DNA of 64,000 nt, from positions 1-64,000 of the forward strand of contig CAZOAZ010000002.1 in the NCBI GenBank assembly GCA_964577955.1, given 5' to 3'. This DNA is from CADEEX01 sp964577955. GTDB lineage: Bacteria; Acidobacteriota; Vicinamibacteria; Vicinamibacterales; CAVVIG01. Each line of letters opens with the position of its first letter. Within the stretch, counting starts at the first letter, position 1. The translations under genes were made by a program, and so were the position numbers. Shown in pieces: positions 26,149 through 34,074 of this stretch. Below the pieces are notes generated by a model, which saw nothing but the letters and a program-made list of their open reading frames with translations, was not told where the DNA came from and made no database searches.

Positions 26149-28152
26149 CTAGGGCAGCGCGAACACGAACAGTCCGTTGCCGCCGCCTGGCACTTTCGTC
26201 TCCGGCAGGAGCATCGGCGGAATCCGCGACGCCCAGCTCGAGCCGGTAATTGAATTCCCCGCGCCGATCGCCACGAACTGCCGGCCGCCGGCCGAATACG
26301 TGATCGGATACCCATTCGTCATCGTCGGCAGCCGCGTTTCCCAAAGCGGCGTACCGGTGGCGAGGTCGTACGCGAGCGCGGTGCGATCCCAGTCGCCGAC
26401 GAAGACGAGCCCGCCGGCGGTGGTCAGCGCCGCGGTGTTGTAAGGCGCGCGCCGGCGCTGACGCCAGATCGTTCGTCCGGTCGCGATGTCCATTGCCTGA
26501 AGTTCGCCGAGCGTGTCCGGACTCTTCGGATGGAAGCTGTATTTCGCAACGCGAACCGGTCCAGTGCCGCCGTTGCCTTCACGCAGTTCCATCGCTTCGA
26601 ATGTCGCGGTTTCGCAATTGAGGAAGAGCGGCACGATCATCGCGCGGAGGCTCGGCGCGTAGGCCATCGCGCGCAGGCTCTTCAAGCCGCCGGTGCTCGG
26701 ACAGAACGTGATCTCCTTGCCGACGGCCTGCAGCATGCCCGGTTTGTAGGTCACCTTGCCGGTCCGCTGATTCACGTCGACGAGCGTTTGATAGCCGAGA
26801 TCCGTCGCCTTTACGAAGCGTCCGGACTGTCGATCCAGCTCCCACAGCAGCCCGAGCTTGCCCATGGTGAACACGGACTTCCGGCCGTCGTAGTCGACGA
26901 GGACGCGTTCGAAGGTTTCGTCCATGTCGTACGAGTCGCCGGGCATGTGCTGGAAGTACCACTTCATCGCGCCGGTCTTCGGATCGAGCGCCAGCGTGGA
27001 GTTCGTGTACAACGCGTCGCCGTCGGTGCCGCGCACGCCCTGCGCCCACGGCTTGGCCTGCGCCGTGCCCCAGTAGATCACTTTCGCGACGGGGTCGTAG
27101 CTGCCGGGAATCCACGCATCGCCACCGGCGCGGAACGTGAGCGGCAGTCCGCCCCACGTATCGCCGCCGGGTGCGCCCGGCGCCGCGACCGTTGACGTCT
27201 TCCAGAGCAGCGTTCCGCTTCGTCCGTCGACGCCGACGATGTAGCAGGTCTCTTCGTCGAACCGTGAGCATCCCGTCAGTCCGCCGACGATGACGCCGTC
27301 CGCAACGATCGGGCCGCTGGTGAAGGTGAAGCCGGCGCGGCCGTCGCCGCCGACATTGGCGTCCCAGCGGACGGCGCCGGTGCGCACGTCGAGCGCGACG
27401 AGATGCGCGTCGACCGTCGCGAGCACGACAACGTCCTGATAGATCGCCAGGTTGCGCGTCTGCGCGCTCGCGCGCCGCCGCTCGTCCATCGGGCGGCGGT
27501 ATTCCCAGTGGAGCGCGCCGGTCCGGGCGTCGAGCGCATCGACGATGTTGCCGGGGTTGGCGAGAAACATCACGCCGTCGTGAACCAGCGGCGTCGTCTG
27601 CGACGGTCCCGGCTCCATCGCCCACGACCAGACCAGTTGCAGCGAGCGGACGTTGGCCGGCGTGATGGCGTTGAGCGGACTGTGGCCCCAGCCGTCCAGC
27701 GTGCGGCGCCAATTCAGCCAATCGCCCGCCGGCGGGTTCGCCAGCATGTCGTCCGACACCGGCGAAATCGCGGGCATCGGGGTCCCGCGCGTGAGCTCGG
27801 GCCGCGGAGCCGCAGCCGGCCGTGCGGCTTGACTTGCCGGAGCCGCCGCCGCACCGCCGAGACCGCGCAGATACCGTGCGGCCGCGCGGACATCGTCATC
27901 CGGCATGTCGCGCGCCGAGATGGCGATCATCTGCGATCCGCCGGAGCGGACAAGCGCGAGCAGATCGGCGTCGTTCGGGCGCAGCGGGATCAGCGAGGGG
28001 CCGAGTGAGCCGGTGGCGTCGGACCCGTGGCACGAGGCGCAGTTGCGGTCGTAGGCGGCTTTGCCGCTCGCGTCCTGAGCGTGAAGCAGATGTGACGCCA
28101 CGACCGAGGCGGCGATCACGATGACGATGAGGGACGCCAGTCGAACTCTCAT
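26149..28152 (-). CDS. Quinohaemoprotein: N-terminal cytochrome c plus PQQ propeller
   Basis: This 667-residue periplasmic protein has a signal peptide (LASLIVIVIAASVVASHLL) and then a cytochrome c domain with C38-A-S-C-H42 and probable axial M83 (ISARDMPDDDV). An Ala/Pro linker (about 97-125) leads to a PQQ propeller (about 140-667; LQLVWSWAMEPG, GALHWEYRRP, GAVRWDANVGG, GAMKWYFQHMPGDSYDMD, GRTIWRQRRRAP). Known quinohaemoprotein alcohol dehydrogenases carry the haem domain at the C-terminus, so this order is reversed. The vicinal Cys pair is absent. Catalytic Asp409 is followed by Asp411 (YDMD), the pair expected for lanthanide-type enzymes. With built-in haem it may pass electrons on directly. 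The substrate is unknown. Confidence 0.85.
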   Translation of the reverse strand: MRVRLASLIVIVIAASVVASHLLHAQDASGKAAYDRNCASCHGSDATGSLGPSLIPLRPNDADLLALVRSGGSQMIAISARDMPDDDVRAAARYLRGLGGAAAAPASQAARPAAAPRPELTRGTPMPAISPVSDDMLANPPAGDWLNWRRTLDGWGHSPLNAITPANVRSLQLVWSWAMEPGPSQTTPLVHDGVMFLANPGNIVDALDARTGALHWEYRRPMDERRRASAQTRNLAIYQDVVVLATVDAHLVALDVRTGAVRWDANVGGDGRAGFTFTSGPIVADGVIVGGLTGCSRFDEETCYIVGVDGRSGTLLWKTSTVAAPGAPGGDTWGGLPLTFRAGGDAWIPGSYDPVAKVIYWGTAQAKPWAQGVRGTDGDALYTNSTLALDPKTGAMKWYFQHMPGDSYDMDETFERVLVDYDGRKSVFTMGKLGLLWELDRQSGRFVKATDLGYQTLVDVNQRTGKVTYKPGMLQAVGKEITFCPSTGGLKSLRAMAYAPSLRAMIVPLFLNCETATFEAMELREGNGGTGPVRVAKYSFHPKSPDTLGELQAMDIATGRTIWRQRRRAPYNTAALTTAGGLVFVGDWDRTALAYDLATGTPLWETRLPTMTNGYPITYSAGGRQFVAIGAGNSITGSSWASRIPPMLLPETKVPGGGNGLFVFALP

Positions 28153-28168
28153 GCGGCCTCTGCTTGTC

Positions 28169-28194
28169 GGACCGGCTGAAGCCGGTCCCTACCG
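28169..28194. repeat. Dispersed palindromic repeat providing the stop codon of the GT2 gene
   Basis: The palindrome GGACCGGCTGAAGCCGGTCC is followed by CTACC. It combines the GGAC...GTCC ends of the 10231 copy with the CCGGCTGAAGCCGG core of the other family. The TAG stop of the glycosyltransferase (28189-28191 on the minus strand) lies within the CCCTACC tail. Confidence 0.8.
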
Positions 28195-28878
28195 AAGTTT
28201 GTGACGGAAGAGGATTCTGACCGCGTGGAGGCCGTCGCGCCAGCGAATCTTCTTGCCGGCGGCCCGGGACCGCGGCGAGAAGCTCACAGGGATCTCGACG
28301 ATGCGATGCCCGCCTTTGAGGAGCATGACGGTGATCTCCGGCTCGATGTCGAAGCGATCCGCGGTCAAGGTCAGGCCGCGCGCGATGTCGCCGCGGATGA
28401 TCTTGTAGCAGGTCTCCATGTCGGTGAGCCGCTGCCCGTACAAGAGGTTCGTCAGCCAGGTGAGGAACGCGTTGCCGGTGCGCGTGACGAAGCCGACCTG
28501 CGCAGTGCCGGAGAGAAAACGCGAGCCGTAGATCGCCACCGCTTCACCGCGGAGGATTGGCGCGACCAGCACCGCGAGTTCGGCTGGATCGAGCTCGAGA
28601 TCGGCATCCTGAATCGCCGTGATCGTCCCACGCGACCGCGCCAGTCCGGTCCGCACTGCGTGCCCCTTGCCGCGGTTGGCGGCAAGGTTGACGACGGTCA
28701 GATCCGGCCGCGACGGAAGAGCCGACAGAACCGCGGCCGTGCCGTCGCTCGATCCGTCGTTGATCACGATCACTTCGCGCGGGATCGGCAGATCGATGGC
28801 AAAGAGCCGGTCGATCACGGCTCGCACCGTGCGTTCCTCGTTGAAAACGGGGACGATGATGGAGAGAAGTTCGGACAA
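28189..28878 (-). CDS. Family 2 glycosyltransferase (polyprenyl-phosphate sugar transferase-like)
   Basis: This 229-residue GT-A fold enzyme has LSIIVPVFNEERTVRAVI at the N-terminus, VIVINDGSSDGT for nucleotide binding, GKGHAVRTGLARSRG, and the metal-binding D-x-D in AIQDADLELDP. Its pattern is that of dolichyl/undecaprenyl-phosphate mannose or glucose synthases, which load a sugar onto a lipid carrier on the cytoplasmic face. It has no transmembrane tail. It starts at TTG 28878, 23 bases after the upstream polytopic gene, which could use the lipid-linked sugar; this pairing is typical of GT2 with GT-C genes. Confidence 0.87.
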   Translation of the reverse strand: MSELLSIIVPVFNEERTVRAVIDRLFAIDLPIPREVIVINDGSSDGTAAVLSALPSRPDLTVVNLAANRGKGHAVRTGLARSRGTITAIQDADLELDPAELAVLVAPILRGEAVAIYGSRFLSGTAQVGFVTRTGNAFLTWLTNLLYGQRLTDMETCYKIIRGDIARGLTLTADRFDIEPEITVMLLKGGHRIVEIPVSFSPRSRAAGKKIRWRDGLHAVRILFRHKLR

Positions 28879-28901
28879 ACGGAAGCGCGATGATACCGCG
28901 G

Positions 28902-30476
28902 TCAGCGGGAGTCGGGACAGGCCGAAGGGCCGCGGCGTTTGGCGACGGCCGCCCGGCCGAACTTCTGGATGATGTCGAGGTCATCTCGTATGCCGTTCGG
29001 CAGGGCGGGCAGATCGGCAATCGCGTAGGTCCTCCCGCCGGGCATCAGCCAGCGCACCAGGCTCGGCGTCAGTTCGAATGTGGTGTTGTCGCCGGTGCGC
29101 GCCGACTGGCGCGGGTTGCCGAGGACCGCCATGTGCAACCAGTACGCGGTGTCGTCGTTGTCCACCAGATACTCGATGCAGGACACCGGCAGGTTCGCGC
29201 GGGCCCAGAGTCCCGCCTGCTCGATGTCCGCGACCACGGCAGGGCGCTGTCCGCCGGCGAGCGCCGGATTGCGCTCGAACGGCGCGGCAACGACGACGAA
29301 GGCGGCGGCCGTCAGCGCCCAAGCGGCGCGTGACGACGTCATCCCCGCCCAATGCCAGAGCAGTCCCACGGCCACCGCCGCGCCCACTGCCTGCATCGAC
29401 AGCGCGAGATAGAACATCTTCATCGCCATGTACGGCACGTTGTTGTTCCAACGGGCGTAGGCCCACAGCCCGGCGATCTGCAGCGCCAGTGCCAGCGCCA
29501 CGAGCGCGAGCGGCCGCGCGCGGCGATCGAAGACTGCCAACAGCAGTCCGGCGCTCGAGAGCATCAGAAACGGCCAGCCGTACACGCCCACCGACAGCGG
29601 CGTCGTGAGGCCGGCGGCGCCGACGATCCGCGCCATGTCCAGGCGGTCCGACGTGAAGAGATACGCGATGACGGCGATCGGCGCGAGCGTGATGCCGCCG
29701 CGCGCGATGCGTGCGAGGAGGCCCCGCGGTCCGTCGATCAGGATCAGGAGCGCGAGCAAGACTGCCGGCGGTCCCATCACGGTCGGCCAGGTGAGAAACG
29801 CCGCCGCGCCGGCGATGCCAGCAAGGAATAAGAGCAGCGCGTCTTCCTGCTGCTGATACCACGCGGTCACGAACCACCACATCGCCACGGCGAAGAACTC
29901 GGCGATGACCTGGGCCACGAACGAGTAGGTCGTGAACGAACCGAGAAAGAACGTCGGTGAAGCAAGATGCGCGATCGCCGCGAACGCGGCAAGCGGGACG
30001 CGTGGCCCGCGATCGGGCAAGAGCCGGAGCGCGATGAGGTAAACGAATCCGACTTTCAGCGCCGTGGCGGCGGACATCACCGTGTGGAGCACGTGCGTGC
30101 CGCTCGTGCCGGTCCAGCGTCCAGCCATCGCCATGAGGATGTGGCTGCCGGGCGTGTAGACCGTCATCTCGCCCATCAGCACCCCGACGGCGCGATCGTG
30201 CACCAGCTGCCAGTGGCGCTCGATGTAGTCGATGAGCAGGAGATGGTGCGTGAGGTCGGTGCCGTGGCCGAGCGGCAGAAAGTCCGGCCGCGCCAGCCAC
30301 ACGAGCCACGCGAACAGTCCGCCGACGATGAGAAGGAACGTTGTGACTTCAGCGGTGGCGTCCGGCTTTCCGCCTTCGCCAAGGCTCCGGCGGACCGGCG
30401 GCCGGATTACACGAGTCGCAGCAATCACCCCAGCCGCGGACAGCAGACCGGCACCGAGCGCCGGCCAGGCCGGCAA
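28902..30476 (-). CDS. Polytopic membrane protein, probable GT-C-like, with a repeat-coded insert; start uncertain
   Basis: The product has at least 524 residues and about twelve transmembrane segments (TTFLLIVGGLFAWLVWLARP, LALVALALALQIAGLWAYA) with loop motifs GHGTDLTHHLLLIDYI and VYTPGSHILMAMAG. The GT2 gene is directly downstream, suggesting a two-step sugar transfer. TTG 30476 is the first usual start, but the frame stays open upstream, where 30495-30563 encodes another hydrophobic helix (ETIAAAAIIGTAAAILAAYL) with only CTG as possible start (30569 or 30587), so the true N-terminus may be about 31-37 residues longer and overlap the cyclase stop. Residues about 22-41 (VIRPPVRRSLGEGGKPDATA) are encoded by nested dispersed repeats. 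Confidence 0.7.
   Translation of the reverse strand: MPAWPALGAGLLSAAGVIAATRVIRPPVRRSLGEGGKPDATAEVTTFLLIVGGLFAWLVWLARPDFLPLGHGTDLTHHLLLIDYIERHWQLVHDRAVGVLMGEMTVYTPGSHILMAMAGRWTGTSGTHVLHTVMSAATALKVGFVYLIALRLLPDRGPRVPLAAFAAIAHLASPTFFLGSFTTYSFVAQVIAEFFAVAMWWFVTAWYQQQEDALLLFLAGIAGAAAFLTWPTVMGPPAVLLALLILIDGPRGLLARIARGGITLAPIAVIAYLFTSDRLDMARIVGAAGLTTPLSVGVYGWPFLMLSSAGLLLAVFDRRARPLALVALALALQIAGLWAYARWNNNVPYMAMKMFYLALSMQAVGAAVAVGLLWHWAGMTSSRAAWALTAAAFVVVAAPFERNPALAGGQRPAVVADIEQAGLWARANLPVSCIEYLVDNDDTAYWLHMAVLGNPRQSARTGDNTTFELTPSLVRWLMPGGRTYAIADLPALPNGIRDDLDIIQKFGRAAVAKRRGPSACPDSR
30354..30413. repeat. One dispersed repeat nested inside another, within a coding sequence
   Basis: 30354-30368 (GGTGGCGTCCGGCTT) and 30401-30413 (GCCGGATTACACG) are the two halves of the repeat found whole at 63562-63590. 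They are split by a second element, 30369-30394, beginning TCCGCCTTCGCCAAGG and ending CTCCGGCGGA, which also occurs at 41045-41070. The composite is in frame in the membrane-protein gene. Confidence 0.85.
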
Positions 30477-30583
30477 CGGGCCGCCGACGCGATCGGAGAG
30501 ATACGCGGCCAGGATGGCCGCGGCAGTCCCGATGATTGCCGCCGCGGCGATCGTTTCGGCGACGCTCAGTGCGGGCCGGGCGT

Positions 30584-31555
30584 TCAGAACGTGGCGATCG
30601 GATTGATCGGAAAGCCGGTGCCGCCGAGCACCGGAACCGGCGCGACCGTGAGCAGGAACTCCCAGCGCTTGCGCTTCGCCGCTTCTTGCGCCACGGCTTC
30701 GAGATCCATCACGTCAACGAGCGGGAGCCCCATCGCGACAATCGCAACCTGGTGAATCGGCCGCGGACTGCCGGCGACGCCGGAGGGCTGCACGTCGGTG
30801 ACCGCGTCGTTGCCGAGGAGCGCGACATCACGCTGCTTCAGCCAGGGCAGCACGCTGGCGTGGAAGCCGCCGGAATTGGCCGCGACGTTCCACGCGCCTT
30901 CCTGCTTGCGCATCGCCCAGCGGCCGGTGCGGAGGAAGAGCGCGTCACCTGATCCGATCTTGATACCGGCGTACTTCTCCCAGGCTTCGAGATCGGACGC
31001 CGTGACCGCCGTGCCAGGCTTCAGGTACGGGACGCCTTTCATCAGCGGCATGTCGATCAGGATCCCGCGTGTGAAGTAGCCCTCTTTCTGGTTCTCGATG
31101 CCGTTTTCAACGCAGCCGGGGCCTTCCTTGATCTTCGACTTGTCGTAGCCGTTGAAGATCTTGTTCTCGAAGGAGTAATGGCAGAGCGCGTCGATGTGGG
31201 TAATTACCGAGCCGTGGTACCAGATCGAATAGAGGTCCATCGCGTGGCCGGCATTGTCCAGCGTCATCGTCTGGCCGAGCGGACGCGGATTGTCCGCCGC
31301 CTGCACCTTCTCGATCGTGTGGGCCAGCGAGACCGAGACGCCGTCCTTCACCAGCTTCAGCGCGTCCTTGCGCTTCTGCGGCGTGATGAGGTTGAGCGTG
31401 CCGCGCATGTCGTCCTTGCCCCAGCGGCCCCAATTCGACAGCGTCGTCATCCAGCGATCGATCTGCTCCTTCGTGACCGCCGCATCGTCGGCGGCGAGGC
31501 CGCTCGCGAGACCGGTGATGACGACGAGCGCGCAGGCATAGACAAGCTTTCTCAA
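30584..31555 (-). CDS. Secreted cyclase/kynurenine-formamidase-fold hydrolase
   Basis: This 323-residue protein has a signal peptide (LVYACALVVITGLASGLA). It belongs to the cyclase (PF04199) family: GSVITHIDALCHY provides the H-x-x-x-H-x-D-x-x-x-H-type metal site, and GDALFLRTGRW is the conserved downstream strand. Family members include bacterial arylformamidases; exported members are of unknown substrate. Start choice: TTG 31555 has AAGGAGG five bases upstream, a near-perfect ribosome site, and gives a cleaner signal peptide than ATG 31573. Its stop may overlap the N-terminal coding part of the membrane protein downstream. Confidence 0.8.
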   Translation of the reverse strand: MRKLVYACALVVITGLASGLAADDAAVTKEQIDRWMTTLSNWGRWGKDDMRGTLNLITPQKRKDALKLVKDGVSVSLAHTIEKVQAADNPRPLGQTMTLDNAGHAMDLYSIWYHGSVITHIDALCHYSFENKIFNGYDKSKIKEGPGCVENGIENQKEGYFTRGILIDMPLMKGVPYLKPGTAVTASDLEAWEKYAGIKIGSGDALFLRTGRWAMRKQEGAWNVAANSGGFHASVLPWLKQRDVALLGNDAVTDVQPSGVAGSPRPIHQVAIVAMGLPLVDVMDLEAVAQEAAKRKRWEFLLTVAPVPVLGGTGFPINPIATF

Positions 31556-31607
31556 GGCCGCCTCCTTGGGCATGATGACTCCGGTATTTTAGTCCCTCCA
31601 GCGTGCA

Positions 31608-31633
31608 GTCCGGCTAAAGCCGGACGCCACCGG
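31608..31633. repeat. Dispersed palindromic repeat, CCGGCTAAAGCCGG family
   Basis: GTCCGGCTAAAGCCGGAC followed by GCCACCGG. The 24 bases 31610-31633 are identical to 62068-62091, which lie inside the octahaem cytochrome gene. Confidence 0.85.
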
Positions 31634-31697
31634 AATGTCAAACGCTTCCGCCTCGGACGGCGAGATAGTAGAGTACTGGGGACGCCAGGAGGCCGAC

Positions 31698-31904
31698 GTG
31701 GCAAACCGAACGCGACCGACACTCGAGAAGCGGGCGAAAGAGCGCGCCCGCCAGGAAAAACGCAAGATGAAGGAAGAGCGTCGCGCCACGGCCAAGCAGC
31801 AGAAAGGCGCGAACCCGAGGCGTGAGGGCGACGAAGACCCCGATATCGCCGGCATCCGTCCCGGGCCGCAGCCTTCGCCGTGGGGTGACGAAGAGCAGAG
31901 TTGA
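31698..31904 (+). CDS. Small highly charged protein
   Basis: This 68-residue protein begins at GTG 31698 with AGGAGG five bases upstream, which decides the start against the longer frame from 31635. It is a single charged helix (TLEKRAKERARQEKRKMKEE) followed by a Pro/Gly/Asp-rich tail (DEDPDIAGIRPGPQPSPWG). Such short basic-helix proteins are common in this phylum but unnamed; nucleic-acid binding is a guess. It ends with a 4-base overlap (TTGA) with the Kdo hydroxylase gene, so the two are coupled. Confidence 0.65.
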   Translation: MANRTRPTLEKRAKERARQEKRKMKEERRATAKQQKGANPRREGDEDPDIAGIRPGPQPSPWGDEEQS

Positions 31905-32776
31905 GCCGCATCCATACGCTCGACCATTCGGGCTGGTCCGACGCGGTGGCCCCAGCCGCCGCGGAAGCCGCCACAAGTTCACTCGAACGAGGCGCGGTGC
32001 TTTTTCTGCCGCGCCTTTCGTTTGGCGTCGGCGCCAGCGACAGCGCGATCTTCTCGCCTGACATTCTCTCGTCCGCCAAGAACACCAGTTTCGATCCGGC
32101 CACCGGCAGAGTCGGCGGCACCACGCTGACCGGTGCCGCACTCGGACAACTGCAGCAACTGCTGGCGCGGTTCAGCACCGCCGCAGCCGATCTGGTCACT
32201 CATTTGTTTCCCTCGTATCGCGATCACCTCGTCCGGGCGCGCGCGAGTTTCCGTCCCGCCGAAATCGCCGGGCGCGAGACGACGTGGCGGAAGGACGACA
32301 CGCGGCTGCACATCGACAGCTTTCCAGCGACACCGGTCCAGGGACGCCGTATTCTGCGCGTCTTCTCCAACGTGAATCCATTTGGAAGGCCGCGCGCATG
32401 GCGGGTCGGGCCGGACTTCGACGTGGTGGCGAGGCGTTTTGCGGACGCGTTGTCGCTGCCGATGCCAGGGAGTGCGGTCCTGCTGCATCTCGTGAGGGCG
32501 ACGAAGACGAAGCGATCCGCCTACGATGCCCTGATGCTGCAGCTGCACGATCGGATGAAGGAAAGCGCCGAGTTCCAGGCCGAGTGCGAGCAGGAGCGAT
32601 TCGACTTCCCCGCCGGCTCGACGTGGATTGCGTTCACCGATCAGGTCAGCCATGCGGCGATGGCCGGCCAGTATCAGTTCGAGCAGACGTTCCTGCTGCC
32701 GGTCGACGCGATGCGCGACAAGAGCAAATCGCCGCTCAGGATTCTCGAGGCACTCAAGGGTCGACGTTTAGCCTGA
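31901..32776 (+). CDS. Kdo hydroxylase family protein (KdoO-like)
   Basis: This 291-residue cytoplasmic protein starts at TTG 31901. It matches the Kdo-hydroxylase family (PF11004 type): FDPATG, ASFRPAEIAGRETTWRKDDTRLHIDSFP, GRRILRVFSNVNP, and FTDQVSHAAMAGQYQFEQTFLLP. The Fe(II)-binding facial triad of a 2-oxoglutarate dioxygenase is H137, D139 and H251. KdoO converts the Kdo sugar of lipopolysaccharide to Ko (3-hydroxy), making the inner core more acid-stable. Its presence implies a Gram-negative LPS. It is translationally coupled to the small charged protein before it; whether they act together is unknown. Confidence 0.87.
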   Translation: MSRIHTLDHSGWSDAVAPAAAEAATSSLERGAVLFLPRLSFGVGASDSAIFSPDILSSAKNTSFDPATGRVGGTTLTGAALGQLQQLLARFSTAAADLVTHLFPSYRDHLVRARASFRPAEIAGRETTWRKDDTRLHIDSFPATPVQGRRILRVFSNVNPFGRPRAWRVGPDFDVVARRFADALSLPMPGSAVLLHLVRATKTKRSAYDALMLQLHDRMKESAEFQAECEQERFDFPAGSTWIAFTDQVSHAAMAGQYQFEQTFLLPVDAMRDKSKSPLRILEALKGRRLA

Positions 32777-32795
32777 TACGAGTGTCAGGCGCGCG

Positions 32796-34049
32796 TCAGT
32801 TCACCGGTTCGATGCGGAAGAGCGCGCCTCGCTCTTCATCCGTCAGGACGTACAGCAAGCCGTCGGGACCCTGTTGAACGTCGCGAATGCGCTGGCCGAG
32901 TTCGCGTATCAATGTGTCCCGGCGCGTGGGGAGCCCACGCAAATTGAAGACGATGCGCTGCATCTGTTCGCCGACCAGGCCACCGACGAACACGCTGTTC
33001 TTCCAGGCGGGAAACTTGTCGCCCGTATAGAAGGCCAGACCCGAGAGCGCGATGGACGGCGACCAGATCATCAGTGGCTGCTCCATGCCGTCCGCCACCG
33101 CCGGACTCTTCACTGGTCCCGTTTCTCCGGTGACATCGCCGCTGTAGGAACGACCGTACGAGATGATCGGCCAGCCGTAGTTCTTGCCCGCCTCGATGAT
33201 ATTGAGTTCGTCGCCGCCCTGAGGACCATTCTCGGTTTCCCACAGCGCGCCAGTCTGGGGATGAATCGCCAGCCCCATCGCATTGCGGATGCCCAGCGCG
33301 AAAATTTCCGGCCGATATCCATCCCGGCCGATGAACGGATTGCCCGGCGCCGGCTTTCCTTCGTCGGTCACGCGCAGGATCTTGCCGTAGAGACTCCGAC
33401 CGTCCTGCGCGTCCAATGGCGTGGCGACACCGGGTCGCGACCGCGGTGGAATGGGGACTCCGAGCGCGTAGTAGAGCGTGCCGTCCGGAGCGAACACGAG
33501 CCGCGCTGATGACGGCCCGGTCACGTAGGTGTCGGCGACGAGGAGATCCACGACTTCTGTGAGCGCGTGTTGTCCGTCGAAGCGCCCACGCGCCAGCACC
33601 GCGGTCGCGGCGTCACGCTGTGTGTCGTGCGGCTTGTAGTAGGTGAAGTAGACCCAATGATTGCTCGCGAATTTCGGGTGCAGCACGATGTCGTTCATGC
33701 CGCGCAGGTTGAGGTTGAGGACGGCCGGCACGCCCGCGAGCGGTACTGGATCGAGGGTGTCGCCGGAGATGATGCGAATCCGGCCGGCACGTTCCGTCAC
33801 CAGGATCCGGCCATCCGGCAGGAACGCCATGCCGTATGGGTTCTGCAAGCCCGCGATCGGGACCACGCGAAACTTCGGGCCTGGCACGCGAACACCGCTC
33901 GACGCCCGAACGGTACTGTCGAAGATTCTCGGACTCTCGATCAACGGCACCAGCGGCGCTGCTCCAGGCGGCACGGCTTGCTGCGCAAGAACCGTGCAGG
34001 AGAGCACGCCAACCACGACCAGCGAGCAGCACCAGGTGCGACGCATCAT
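32796..34049 (-). CDS. PQQ-dependent sugar dehydrogenase (soluble glucose dehydrogenase-like)
   Basis: This 417-residue exported protein has a signal peptide (SLVVVGVLSCTVLAQQ). It is a six-blade propeller of the GSDH/sorbosone dehydrogenase family: GLQNPYGMAFLPDGRILVTERAGRIRII, GMNDIVLHPKFASNHWVYFTYYKP, IFALGIRNAMGLAIHPQTGALWETENGPQGGDELN, and DVQQGPDGLLYVLTD. These enzymes oxidise aldose sugars in the periplasm with PQQ and Ca2+. The likely start is ATG 34049, with GAGG nearby. It is the third PQQ protein in the window. The hypothetical gene upstream (34075) is on the same strand, 25 bases away. Confidence 0.87.
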   Translation of the reverse strand: MMRRTWCCSLVVVGVLSCTVLAQQAVPPGAAPLVPLIESPRIFDSTVRASSGVRVPGPKFRVVPIAGLQNPYGMAFLPDGRILVTERAGRIRIISGDTLDPVPLAGVPAVLNLNLRGMNDIVLHPKFASNHWVYFTYYKPHDTQRDAATAVLARGRFDGQHALTEVVDLLVADTYVTGPSSARLVFAPDGTLYYALGVPIPPRSRPGVATPLDAQDGRSLYGKILRVTDEGKPAPGNPFIGRDGYRPEIFALGIRNAMGLAIHPQTGALWETENGPQGGDELNIIEAGKNYGWPIISYGRSYSGDVTGETGPVKSPAVADGMEQPLMIWSPSIALSGLAFYTGDKFPAWKNSVFVGGLVGEQMQRIVFNLRGLPTRRDTLIRELGQRIRDVQQGPDGLLYVLTDEERGALFRIEPVN

Positions 34050-34074
34050 CAACCTCGCGCGAAATCCGAGTTTC

